A stretch of 64,000 nucleotides of DNA from Caenorhabditis remanei. Taxonomy: Eukaryota; Nematoda; Chromadorea; Rhabditida; Rhabditidae. Of this stretch, positions 44,380-56,479 are shown in pieces. Within the stretch, counting starts at the first letter, position 1, and every line of letters begins with the position of its first letter. The notes under the pieces are model-generated. The model had not been told where the DNA came from. It saw only the letters and a program-made list of their open reading frames with translations, and did not search any database. Where the stretch lies: assembly GCF_010183535.1 (NCBI RefSeq), contig NC_071331.1, positions 5,518,001-5,582,000 of the forward strand. The letters run 5' to 3'. The position numbers were made by a program, and so were the translations under genes.

Positions 44380-47300
44380 TTAGCGATGAGAGAAAGAAAG
44401 TGAGAAGAGATTGTTCAGGAATTGTTCTCCATCATTTCCGAAGAGATGAGAGAAAGAAAGTGAGAAGAGATTGTTCAGGAATTGTTCTCCATTATTTCCG
44501 AAGAGATGAGAGAAAGAGAGTAAGAAGAGATTGTTCAGGAATTGTTCTCCATCATCTCCGAAGAGATGAGAGAAAGAAAGTAAGAAGAGATTGTTCAGGA
44601 ATTGTTCTCCATCATTTCCGAAGAGATGAGAGAAAGAAAGTAAGAAGAGATTGTTCAGGAATTGTTCTCCATCATTTCCGAAGAGATGAGAGAAAGAAAG
44701 TAAGAAGAGATTGTTCAGGAATTGTTCTCCATCATTTCCGAAGAGATGAGAGAAAGAAAGTAAGAAGAGATTGTTCAGGAATTGTTCTCCATCATTTCCG
44801 AAGAGATGAGAGAAAGAAAGTAAGAAGAGATTGTTCAGGAATTGTTCTCCATCATTTCCGAAGAGATGAGAGAAAGAAAGTAAGAAGAGATTGTTCAGGA
44901 ATTGTTCTCCATCATTTCCGAAGAGATGAGAGAAAGAAAGTAAGAAGAGATTGTTCAGGAATTGTTCTCCATCATTTCCGAAGAGATGAGAGAAAGAAAG
45001 TAAGAAGAGATTGTTCAGGAATTGTTCTCCATCATTTCCGAAGAGATGAGAGAAAGAAAGTAAGAAGAGATTGTTCAGGAATTGTTCTCCATCATTTCCG
45101 AAGAGATGAGAGAAAGAAAGTAAGAAGAGATTGTTCAGGAATTGTTCTCCATCATTTCCGAAGAGATGAGAGAAAGAAAGTAAGAAGAGATTGTTCAGGA
45201 ATTGTTCTCCATCATTTCCGAAGAGATGAGAGAAAGAAAGTAAGAAGAGATTGTTCAGGAATTGTTCTCCATCATTTCCGAAGAGATGAGAGAAAGAAAG
45301 TAAGAAGAGATTGTTCAGGAATTGTTCTCCATCATTTCCGAAGAGATGAGAGAAAGAAAGTAAGAAGAGATTGTTCAGGAATTGTTCTCCATCATTTCCG
45401 AAGAGATGAGAGAAAGAAAGTAAGAAGAGATTGTTCAGGAATTGTTCTCCATCATTTCCGAAGAGATGAGAGAAAGAAAGTAAGAAGAGATTGTTCAGGA
45501 ATTGTTCTCCATCATTTCCGAAGAGATGAGAGAAAGAAAGTAAGAAGAGATTGTTCAGGAATTGTTCTCCATCATTTCCGAAGAGATGAGAGAAAGAAAG
45601 TAAGAAGAGATTGTTCAGGAATTGTTCTCCATCATTTCCGAAGAGATGAGAGAAAGAAAGTAAGAAGAGATTGTTCAGGAATTGTTCTCCATCATTTCCG
45701 AAGAGATGAGAGAAAGAAGTAAGAAGAGATTGTTCAGGAATTGTTCTCCATCATTTCCGAAGAGATGGAGAAAAGAAAGTAAGAAGAGATTGTAAGGGTT
45801 CCATCATCGAAGAATGGAGGAGAAAGAAGAAGAAGGATTGTTCAGGAATTGTTCTCCATCATTCCGAAGAGATGAGAGAAAAGAAAGTAAGAAGAGATGT
45901 CAGGAATTGTCTCATCGAAGAGATGAGGAAAGAAGTGTCGGAATTTTCTCCATCATTCCGAAGAGATGAGAGAAAGGAAATAAGAAGAGATTGTTCAGGA
46001 ATTGTCTCCATCATTTCCGAAGAGAAGAGATGAAGGAAAGAAGAAGAGATTGTTCAGGAAATGTTCTCCATCATTCCGAAGAGATGAGAGAAAGGAAATA
46101 AGAAGAGATTGTTCAAGGAATTTGTTCTCCATCAGTTCCGAAGAGATGAAGAGAAAGAAAGATAAGAAGAGATTGTTCCAGGAATTGTTCTCCATCATTT
46201 CCGAAGAGATGAGAGAAAGAAAGTAAGAAGAGATTGTTCAGGAATTGTTCTCCATCATTTCCGAAGAGATGAGAGAAAGAAAGTAAGAAGAGATTGTTCA
46301 GGAATTGTTCTCCATCATTTCCGAAGAGATGAGAGAAAGAAAGTAAGAAGAGATTGTTCAGGAATTGTTCTCCATCATTTCCGAAGAGATGAGAGAAAGA
46401 AAGTAAGAAGAGATTGTTCAGGAATTGTTCTCCATCATTTCCGAAGAGATGAGAGAAAGAAAGTAAGAAGAGATTGTTCAGGAATTGTTCTCCATCATTT
46501 CCGAAGAGATGAGAGAAAGAAAGTAAGAAGAGATTGTTCAGGAATTGTTCTCCATCATTCCGAAGAGATGAGAGAAAGAAAGTAAGAAGAGATTGTTCAG
46601 GAATTGTTCTCCATCATTTCCGAAGAGATGAGAGAAAGAAAGTAAGAAGAGATTGTTCAGGAATTGTTCTCCATCATTTCCGAAGAGATGAGAGAAAGAA
46701 AGTAAGAAGAGATTGTTCAGGAATTGTTCTCCATCATTTCCGAAGAGATGAGAGAAAGAAAGTAAGAAGAGATTGTTCAGGAATTGTTCTCCATCATTCG
46801 AAGAGATGAGAGAAAGAAAGTAAGAAGAGATTGTTCAGGAATTGTTCTCCATCATTTCCGAAGAGATGAGAGAAAGAAAGTAAGAAGAGATTGTTCAGGA
46901 ATTGTTCTCCATCATTTCCGAAGAGATGAGAGAAAGAAAGTAAGAAGAGATTGTTCAGGAATTGTTCTCCATCATTTCCGAAGAGATGAGAGAAAGAAAG
47001 TAAGAAGAGATTGTTCAGGAATTGTTCTCCATCATTTCCGAAGAGATGAGAGAAAGAAAGTAAGAAGAGATTGTTCAGGAATTGTTCTCCATCATTTCCG
47101 AAGAGATGAGAGAAAGAAGTAAGAAGAGATTGTTCAGGAATTGTTCTCCATCATTTCCGAAGAGATGAGAGAAAGAAAGTAAGAAGAGATTGTTCAGGAA
47201 TTGTTCTCCATCATTTCCGAAGAGATGAGAGAAAGAAAGTAAGAAGAGATTGTTCAGGAATTGTTCTCCATCATTTCCGAAGAGATGAGAGAAAGAAAGT

Positions 47301-49484
47301 AAGAAGAGATTGTTCAGGAATTGTTCTCCATCATTTCCGAAGAGATGAGAGAAAGAAAGTAAGAAGAGATTGTTCAGGAATTGTTCTCCATTATCTCCGA
47401 AGAGATGAGAGAAAGAAAGTGAAAAGAGATTGTTCAGGAATTGTTCTCCATCATTTCCGAAGAGATGAGAGAAAGAAAGTAAGAAGAGATTGTTCAGGAA
47501 TTGTTCTCCATCATCTCCGAAGAGATGAGAGAAAGAAAGTAAGAAGAGATTGTTCAGGAATTGTTCAGGAATTGTTCTCCATCATTTCCGAAGAGATGAG
47601 AGAAAGAAAGTAAGAAGAGATTGTTCAGGAATTGTTCTCCATCATCTCCGAAGAGATGAGAGAAAGAAAGTAAGAAGAGATTGTTCAGGAATTGTTCTCC
47701 ATCATTTCCGAAGAGATGAGAGAAAGAAAGTGAAAAGAGATTGTTCAGGAATTGTTCTCCATCATTTCCGAAGAGATGAGAGAAAGAAAGTGAAAAGAGA
47801 TTGTTCAGGAATTGTTCTCCATCATTTCCGAAGAGATGAGAGAAAGAAAGTAAGAAGAGATTGTTCAGGAATTGTTCTCCATCATTTCCGAAGAGATGAG
47901 AGAAAGAAAGTAAGAAGAGATTGTTCAGGAATTGTTCTCCATCATTTCCGAAGAGATGAGAGAAAGAAAGTAAGAAGAGATTGTTCAGGAATTGTTCTCC
48001 ATTATCTCCGAAGAGATGAGAGAAAGAAAGTGAAAAGAGATTGTTCAGGAATTGTTCTCCATCATTTCCGAAGAGATGAGAGAAAGAAAGTAAGAAGAGA
48101 TTGTTCAGGAATTGTTCTCCATCATCTCCGAAGAGATGAGAGAAAGAAAGTAAGAAGAGATTGTTCAGGAATTGTTCTCCATCATTTCCGAAGAGATGAG
48201 AGAAAGAAAGTAAGAAGAGATTGTTCAGGAATTGTTCTCCATTATCTCCGAAGAGATGAGAGAAAGAAAGTGAAAAGAGATTGTTCAGGAATTGTTCTCC
48301 ATCATTTCCGAAGAGATGAGAGAAAGAAAGTAAGAAGAGATTGTTCAGGAATTGTTCTCCATCATTTCCGAAGAGATGAGAGAAAGAAAGTAAGAAGAGA
48401 TTGTTCAGGAATTGTTCTCCATCATTTCCGAAGAGATGAGAGAAAGAAAGTAAGAAGAGATTGTTCAGGAATTGTTCTCCATTATCTCCGAAGAGATGAG
48501 AGAAAGAAAGTGAAAAGAGATTGTTCAGGAATTGTTCTCCATCATTTCCGAAGAGATGAGAGAAAGAAAGTAAGAAGAGATTGTTCAGGAATTGTTCTCC
48601 ATCATTTCCGAAGAGATGAGAGAAAGAAAGTAAGAAGAGATTGTTCAGGAATTGTTCTCCATCATTTCCGAAGAGATAAGAGAAAGAAAGTAAGAAGAGA
48701 TTGTTCAGGAATTGTTCTCCATCATTTCCGAAGAGATGAGAGAAAGAAAGTGAAAAGAGATTGTTCAGGAATTGTTCTCCATCATTTCCGAAGAGATGAG
48801 AGAAAGAAAGTGAAAAGAGATTGTTCAGGAATTGTTCTCCATCATTTCCGAAGAGATGAGAGAAAGAAAGTAAGAAGAGATTGTTCAGGAATTGTTCTCC
48901 ATCATCTCCGAAGAGATGAGAGAAAGAAAGTAAGAAGAGATTGTTCAGGAATTGTTCTCCATCATTTCCGAAGAGATAAGAGAAAGAAAGTAAGAAGAGA
49001 TTGTTCAGGAATTGTTCTCCATCATTTCCGAAGAGATGAGAGAAAGAAAGTGAAAAGAGATTGTTCAGGAATTGTTCTCCATCATTTCCGAAGAGATGAG
49101 AGAAAGAAAGTGAAAAGAGATTGTTCAGGAATTGTTCTCCATCATTTCCGAAGAGATGAGAGAAAGAAAGTGAAAAGAGATTGTTCAGGAATTGTTCTCC
49201 ATCATTTCCGAAGAGATAAGAGAAAAAAAGTGAAAAGAGATTGTTCAGGAATTGTTCTCCATCATTTCCGAAGAGATGAGAAAAAGAAAGTAAGAAGAGA
49301 TTGTTCAGGAATTGTTCTCCATCATTTCCGAAGAGATGAGAGAAAGAAAGTGAAAAGAGATTGTTCAGGAATTGTTCTCCATCATTTCCGAAGAGATGAG
49401 AGAAAGAAAGTGAAAAGAAATTGTTCAGGAATTGTTCTCCATCATTTCCGAAGAGATGAGAGAAAGAAAGTAAGAAGAGATTGA
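44380..49484. repeat. 60-bp minisatellite array, about 85 units
   Basis: The unit contains GAGAGAAAGAAAGTAAGAAG, AGATTGTTCAGGAATTG and TTCTCCATCATTTCCGAAGA. Most neighbours are identical. Since 60 is a multiple of three, one plus-strand frame stays open (DERKKVRRDCSGIVLHHFRR per unit, stretches of 454 and 644 codons), and one minus-strand frame is also free of stops. Known variants are TAAGAAG to TGAAAAG and ATCATTTCC to ATCATCTCC or ATTATCTCC. A degenerate block at 45,717-46,200 has many one-base indels. Single-base deletions also occur near 46,558, 46,797 and 47,119. No promoter, splice context or family similarity supports a protein. Confidence 0.95.
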
Positions 49485-49599
49485 ATGTATGTAGTCAAGA
49501 AAAAGAAGGGACCAAATGACATGACTAACAAGAGACTAACAAGACTAAAATTGAAATCTATAGTAGAGAAAGAGAAGTTAGATAAGAACTGACCTTTAT

Positions 49600-50590
49600 T
49601 CACGAGTCTATAACTTTCGTTGCCAATCCCTCTGGTACCTTCCATTTAATGGCTCAGTTGTTGTGTTGTTGGCTGTGGCTAAAAACTTGTCAATTTTAAT
49701 ACAAAGTATTTCGATTAAAAGATAAAAGAGAGATGTAAATTTTATAAGAGAAACCGTCACTTGTAGGAAAAGTAGGACTAAATGTATGGGGTCAAGAAGG
49801 GACCAAATGAGAAACAAATTAAAACGACCTCCTTCTAGAGGAGGCATGACTAAGTATGACTGTGATCTGCCCTCTAGCAGTTATGGGCGGGGCCTAATGA
49901 CTGGGTCAGGTCAGATTTCCCATGCAGATATGGGGTATGTGAAGAAGGCTAATGTCCGAAAAAGACAATGTGAGAATTAGATGACATGTCTACATTGGAT
50001 GATGACATGTGTTGTTTGTTTAAACTACTGAGATCAATAAAAAGTGTTTAAAGACGAATGAACTCTTAAGAAGACTACTGTAACTATTGTAATTAAAATC
50101 CCTACACAAACTGTCCTGTTTCCACCAGAACTCTTCCTTTCTAGCCGTCTCGTTCCATATTCTTCCATCTGGTCCATCAGGTAGTTGGCGTGTTGTTGAT
50201 GGTTGTGGCTGAAAACTGGTCTATTTAAACTACAGAAAATGTTTTCGAATAGAAAAGTTGATAGTAAGAGGAATAGTCACCGAGTTTTCGAATGCAAAGA
50301 ATGACTGAATTAGGAGAGTATGTGAACAATAGAAGGGGGTAAAAGTTTTAAAGCAAACGAGAGACAAATAAGAACCACTGGGATGAAGGAATTATGACTG
50401 AAAACTGATCTTCAAACAGTTATGCAAAGGCGGCGAGGTCAAATGACTGGGTCATGTCAGATTTCCCATGGAGATATGGGGTACGTGTAGAAAGACAAAT
50501 GACCGAAAAAGACAATGTGTGAATTATATGACATGTTTACATTGGATGATGACATTTGCTGTTTGTTTAATCTACCGCTTCAGAAATCAA
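49600..50590. repeat. Imperfect tandem duplication, two units of about 500 bp
   Basis: TTGTTGGCTGTGGCTAAAAAC (49,667) is matched at about 50,195, and TCAGATTTCCCATGCAGATA (49,911) at 50,457. ACATTGGATGATGACAT recurs at 49,993 and 50,539. On the minus strand the second unit reads STTRQLPDGPDGRIWNETAR and the first has a decayed equivalent (MEGTRGIGNES), so a short exon may have been duplicated. No complete gene. 50,590-51,325 shows nothing further that I can defend. Confidence 0.6.
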
Positions 50591-51325
50591 AAAATAGGGA
50601 AACGGGTGGAATGACTATGACAGTAATGAGCTAAGAAGGGAATTAAGATCATCGATTATACTAAATTTTAAGTGTAGAAAGTGGGGTTGTGGCAAGAGTA
50701 TATAGATCAAGGAGAGCGGCAGAAGATTCGATAAGTAGGTTGGAATTGGACCCGCAGATAAACAGATATCATTAAAAATTTACGTTTTGAAAAGAAAATC
50801 AGAAAACGAGTTGCTCAGTTAGAAGTCGTCGAAAATTTTTAGATTTATTTCCCTACTGAGAAAAAAAACTTTATTTGAAAATTAAGAACTCGAGGAAAAC
50901 ACAATGGGCCTATTCACAAAGTAGCAAAAAACCAAATATCTATTCTTGCTAGTAGTGAAAATTAGTTGTTTGCTTTCTACAAAGGTTCATAAGCAAGAAG
51001 ATAGGGAGGGCAAATGTTAGGAAGAGAAGAGAAATTACAATTACAAAAACGGAGCTCTGGATTTAATATTCAAGCCCACCAACATTTGATACCAGTTGGT
51101 TCACGTCGCCTTACGGGGACTAAACCTCATTCTGAACACTACTCTTTTGGGTGCTACGGTAGATTAAAATTGACCCGGAAACAACACGTTTGGAATCTTC
51201 TCTTTTTTCTGAATCCGATGATAGGAAAAAATCTTTGACGACCTGACATGGGTTCGAACCAACTAACTATAGTCAACGTTGCTTAACTCGCCAGAACGGA
51301 CGCGACGACGCACCACCCTGAACTA

Positions 51326-52388
51326 CACAGGTGAACCGCTGTGGATCCTATATGTGATCGCGCGGTGGCGTATATGCAGCTAGAAAGAATCAGGGTTGTG
51401 TCCTATATGTGTCCATATGGATCCACGCGCGGTCGGCCGAAAAGCGTGTGGCGCATATGGATCGTATATGGATAGCACTTCAGCATTAATTCTACCAACC
51501 GTATTTGGTTGATTATTCTGTATGAAACACTAGAAAGGTCTAATTCATTGTTGTGATTGTTATGTAATGCTATAATGTTGTTTTACTTTTCCTTTTTCAA
51601 CTTGTTCACTTTCCATTTCTCGGACTTGTACATTTTCTTCGTTTTTTCTCAAAGTTCTTCATTTTTTAACAGATAATGGCAATATTTCGTGAAAAATTGA
51701 AAACCACACAGGATTTCATATAAAAATAAAAAATTAGATTGGCGGTTATAAAACAATTTTTGATGCTCGAGCTTTTCTTTGAACTCTGAAAGAAAAATTA
51801 TACCCGTCGATGAAATTCGAAGTCTTGTATTTTGACTTTACTTCGGTATGACAACTGCTTATTTTCTTACCTTTAAATCCACCTGAAAAATATGATTTCT
51901 TATCATACCGAAGTTAAGAAAAACACAAGAATCGAACTTCTCACCATAAAGTAAAACTCAAAGTTACTTGAGAAAACGACAAGTTTTCTATTGAAAAAAG
52001 AAATTTCCGCAAATTTAAATATTTTTATTTTTACTTTTGAAGTTTGCCATTATCTGTTTTCAGCAAAAATAATTAAGAAATTCGCTGAAAAACTTCGAGA
52101 AACGAAGAAAATGGGACCGGACTTGTAAAAAATAATGTCGCGTAGATTTACGGTAAACAACACGCCCACGTGTAATTCCGGAGCGTCGTTGCGGCGGCCG
52201 GCCGCTAGGCTCAAAAATGGACCATATATGGAACGTATATGGATGCTATATGGATGCACGCGCGGCCAGTACAAGGAAAAGACGACATCACATATACGCC
52301 ACACGCGCGGTCCACGTTTCATTTGGGGACACATATAGGACGCTATATGCACACTTTCACATATAGGATCCATCGCGGTTCACCTGTG
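51326..52388. mobile_element. 1,063-bp TA-flanked transposon with nested foldback
   Basis: Inverted ends CACAGGTGAACCGC followed by TGGATCCTATATGTGA on both sides; TA outside (51,324-51,325 and 52,389-52,390). Subterminal regions are rich in CATATGGAT/CGTATATGG and CGCGCGG words. The interior (51,600-52,130) is itself a palindrome with arms around CAGATAATGGCAA and a centre near 51,870. No transposase. Confidence 0.85.
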
Positions 52389-52390
52389 TA

Positions 52391-53080
52391 TGCGGCCAAG
52401 AGGATGCGCCGACCGGAGCGAGGTTAGATAAGACGACGCTTTGCCGACCGTCTCTCCCCTTTTTCCTCTGTTGACTCTCACATGCTTTATCAGTGTTTCT
52501 GACTCAGAAGACGTCATTTTGAGATATTAGAAAAAAGTTCTGGAACCCCCAAATCTAAGGGGTTTCTATTAATATTGGACGCACTGTAGTAAAGATCATC
52601 TAATCCGAAATCATCTCTTTACTGACTCCGTTTTGACACTACCAGAGTTTCAGACTCCTGAATATCTGAATAAGAAATAAAAGAGACCAAGAATAAAATA
52701 ATAGTCTCTATATTTGAATTCCGATAAAAAAGACTATACAATAAAAGCATTAAACGATAAAAACACTTAACGTGCCGGTAATCAATGTAAACTATTTACA
52801 AGAACAAATGAGGGAATTACTAAGGTTATATAACTTGGAAAACAATTAATCTAGTAACCAGTTTGTCTGGTTTCTCAACCTATACGGACAATACTGCGAA
52901 CAGAAATCCTGTAATGCTATCAGAATTAAAATTACTATTCGGCTAGGGATCGGGAAAAAGAAAAGAAAATAGATATGGCGTGAAAGGAGATCATGGGACA
53001 GAGAATAGAAACTGAGAACTCATTTGAAACGGAGAATTCAAAGAAAACAAAGAAAAAAAAGGATTATGCTATACAAATGT
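52391..53080. other. Intergenic
   Basis: No gene recognised; 3' flank of the minus-strand gene ending at 53,081. Confidence 0.4.
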
Positions 53081-56000
53081 CTAGAAATTGTTGGGTGTCC
53101 TGCGAGTGCGGCGTCTCTGTCTTGGTGGGAGCAGGCCGGTTTCCCTGGCCTCTCGTCTGTGGTATGTTGTGGCAATTTCTATCCACTGCTGCTGCCCCAC
53201 GTCGTTCAGATGACTTCTGAAATCATCGACAAACGGTTGACTTTCAAGTGTTCTTCGCACTGTCTCCTGGGAACCCAATTTTTCCTTGACAGTTGTATAC
53301 CGTTCCCTACTCCCTTCGAATCTGAAACAAAATGATTCCATTAAATTATAATTCACTCGAAAGCACTTACTTGGTACAATAGATGATGAGTCTCAAGAGA
53401 TTTGTGGCATTCAGCCCATGCCAGAAGAATGGCTGCGACTGAGTCGACTTCTGAATTTATGGCAAATAAAACAAAACATCTTAGTTAAATAGAATTACGT
53501 ACAAGTGTATCAATTTTCCACTTTGCCATCCAATTCTCCATGTTGACAACTGCTCTCATCCTTTCGGCATTTTCATCGTATGAATAGAATTTTTGGAAGT
53601 ATATATCCTCCCCATAGGGCATTCGACTGGTGGAAATCCGTTCGATGTGAACTCCGCTGAAAGAATAGAAACATTATATGCTTTGCTCAATTTAATTGAG
53701 AATACAAACTCACAGTTTTCTAGCTTCCGCCACAATGTAGGAAGTATCGCTTTCGTTTCTCAAATTGACATTTACCAGCGTGAATTCGACTGGTTCCAGA
53801 GCAGTTCTCAAAATAGACCATTCGCTCATGTTATCAAGGTAGCTGGTGGCGACCTCTACCGTGTCTTCGCTTTCTGCCTCGATTTCTTCAGTTCTCGGAA
53901 TCTTCTGGAAGAAAAAATGTCAGAAAAAATTTTACCTAAATTTCATCACTCACTCTTCGTACTTCGCTTGGTGAAACGAGCGGTCTTCTTCTCTCTGTTC
54001 TGGGTGGGGCGTCAGGAGATGGTCCGACAATGATCAACGAATCGGAAACTCGTGTCGTGACATCTGATGAAGCGGTTGGCGCTTGTCTCTCCAAAAGACT
54101 TCGGAGCATCCTTCCAGCTGACGTTTCCGAGCGATCAGATGTCGTTGATCTCCCAAGTTGTTCCATTGTTGCGGGTGATCCGGGGGCAGAGACAGAGGTC
54201 GGAACATGGGCTGTCAATGATTCAACACCCTGTGGAGTCTCAACCGACATCGCTGCTGGCGCTTGTCTCTCCAAAAGACTTCGGAGCATCCTTCCAGCTG
54301 ACGTTTCCGAGCGATCAGATGTCGTTGATCTCCCAAGTTGTTCCATTGTTGCGGGTGATCCGGGGGCAGAGACAGAGGTCGGAACATGGGCTGTCAATGA
54401 TTCAACACCCTGTGGAGTCTCAACCGACATCGCTGCTGGCGCTTGTCTCTCCAAAAGACTTCGGAGCATCCTTCCAGCTGACGTTTCCGAGCGATCAGAT
54501 GTCGTTGATCTCCCAAGTTGTTCCATTGTTGCGGGTGATCCGGGGGCAGAGACAGAGGTCGGAACATGGGCTGTCAATGGTTCAACACCCTGTGGAGTCT
54601 CAACCGACATCGCTGCTGGCGCTTGTCTCTCCAAAAGACTTCGGAGCATCCTTCCAGCTGACGTTTCCGAGCGATCAGATGTCGTTGATCTCCCAAGTTG
54701 TTCCATTGTTGCGGGTGATCCGGGGGCAGAGACAGAGGTCGGAACATGGGCTGTCAATGGTTCAACATCCTGTGGAGTCTCAACCGACATCGCTGCTGGC
54801 GCTTGTCTCTCCAAAAGACTTCGGAGCATCCTTCCAGCTGACGTTTCCGGGCGATCAGATGTCGTTGATCTCCCAAGTTGTTCCATTGTTGCGGGTGATC
54901 CGGGGGCAGAGACAGAGGTCGGAACATGGGCTGTCAATGGTTCAACACCCTGTGGAGTCTCAACCGACATCGCTGCTGGCGCTTGTCTCTCCAAAAGACT
55001 TCGGAGCATCCTTCCAGCTGACGTTTCCGAGCGATCAGACGTCGTTGATCTCCCAAGTTGTTCCATTGTTGCGGGTGATCCGGGGGCAGAGACAGAGGTC
55101 GGAACATGGGCTGTCAATGGTTCAACATCCTGTGGAGTCTCAACCGACATCGCTGCTGGCGCTTGTCTCTCCAAAAGACTTCGGAGCATCCTTCCAGCTG
55201 ACGTTTCCGAGCGATCAGACGTCGTTGATCTCCCAAGTTGTTCCATTGTTGCGGGTGATCCGGGGGCAGAGACAGAGGTCGGAACATGGGCTGTCAATGG
55301 TTCAACATCCTGTGGAGTCTCAACCGACATCGCTGCTGGCGCTTGTCTCTCCAAAAGACTTCGGAGCATCCTTCCAGCTGACGTTTCCGAGCGATCAGAC
55401 GTCGTTGATCTCCCAAGTTGTTCCATTGTTGCGGGTGATCCGGGGGCAGAGACAGAGGTCGGAACATGGGCTGTCAATGGTTCAACACCCTGTGGAGTCT
55501 CAACCGACATCGCTGCTGGCGCTTGTCTCTCCAAAAGACTTCGGAGCATCCTTCCAGCTGACGTTTCCGGGCGATCAGATGTCGTTGATCTCCCAAGTTG
55601 TTCCATTGTTGCGGGTGATCCGGGGGCAGAGACAGAGGTCGGAACATGGGCTGTCAATGGTTCAACACCCTGTGGAGTCTCAACCGACATCGCTGCTGCT
55701 CCAGACGCTGATGATGAAGCTGTCTGAAAAATTTAAGGCGAGTTCTCAGAAGTGATGAGTCTCTTGTTCTAATTTCGGCAACTTCTAAAGGGACAGTGAT
55801 AGTTTGAAGTGTTTACCTCTAGACCGTTCTCTTCTGTTGCTCCTCCCATCAGTCCGTTCAGCGATGTTCTGTCGTTTTCGTTTCTCGACTGATATTGTGG
55901 ATCATGAGACGACGGGGATGATGAACGAGGGGTCTCTTCTGAATTGGGAGTCGACGATTCAGGTGCAGCCTGAAATAATCAATAACTTTCAAAAAATAAC

Positions 56001-56184
56001 CAAAGCGTAAGAGAGCAATGTTTATTTCAGTAGCTCTATGAGTATTTTCAAACAGTGAGAGCTCTTCCTGTATTTTTTAAAAGTGGATACTTACTGGGTT
56101 GATATTCACAGTGGCAGCTACACTGATGTTGATAATAGTTAGGATTTGGTGAATTGTTTCAGTCCCAAGGTTGAAAACATTCAT
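53081..56184 (-). CDS. Seven-exon protein with nine 60-aa tandem repeats, about 892 aa
   Basis: Exons: 56184-56095, 55969-55817, 55723-53954, 53904-53714, 53656-53503, 53450-53371, 53321-53081 (TAG). Phases join to 893 codons. ATG 56,184 (MNVFNLGTETIHQ) was chosen by phase; an upstream acceptor at 56,213 leaves a longer N-terminus possible. After a short strand-rich N-terminus comes a Ser/Pro-rich low-complexity exon. The 1,770-bp exon holds nine near-identical repeats (PLTAHVPTSVSAPGSPATME, TTSDRSETSAGRMLRSLLE). Then come a basic Pro-rich stretch and four ordinary exons with a globular look: EWSILRTALEPVEFTLVNVN, FYSYDENAERMRAVVNMENW, PFFWHGLNATNLLRLIIY. The C-terminus is basic (PPRQRRRTRRTPNNF). 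Family not recognised; possibly nuclear by composition. A related 5' exon starts the gene at 63,001. Confidence 0.75.
54073..55700 (-). repeat. 180-bp tandem repeat, nine copies, coding
   Basis: Nine 180-bp units differ at only a handful of positions (for example CAATGATTC/CAATGGTTC, CACCC/CATCC, CCGAG/CCGGG). Each encodes 60 residues in the minus-strand gene. Two plus-strand frames and one minus-strand frame are open through the array. Confidence 0.97.
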
Positions 56185-56479
56185 GTTCTTTTGATGGGTG
56201 CCACTTTTTACCCTGGAACGAAGAAGAGTCATATTAAATAAATATTGAAGGCAACATAGAAAAGAGACAGTGGGTCAAAAGTAAAAATATTTTGGGAATG
56301 GTAAAGAAAAGAAATAATCAAAATGGAATGCAAGCAACCATATACTTATGAACAAAATCAATCAAACAACATAAAATAATTGGGTTTATTCTTTATACCA
56401 GTGAGTCATTCATCTGATAAATCATGAATTTACTGATAGAAAATGAAAATAAATATCAGAAGAGTGTGCTTTAATCCTC

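Noticed and set aside
44358..49484. Long open frames of 454 and 644 codons across the 60-bp array as a repeat protein gene
   Set aside because: Openness follows from a unit length divisible by three; a minus-strand frame is open too, single-base indels break the frame at several points, and there is no splice or start context.
51245..51305. tRNA gene on the minus strand (GGTTCGAACCC B-box-like word)
   Set aside because: The word is palindromic, A-box match is poor, and acceptor and T stems do not form; length is too short.
54030..55755. Two plus-strand frames of more than 560 codons over the 180-bp repeats
   Set aside because: They are by-products of the repeat. The minus-strand frame joins in phase with six other exons having good splice sites, and the plus frames do not.
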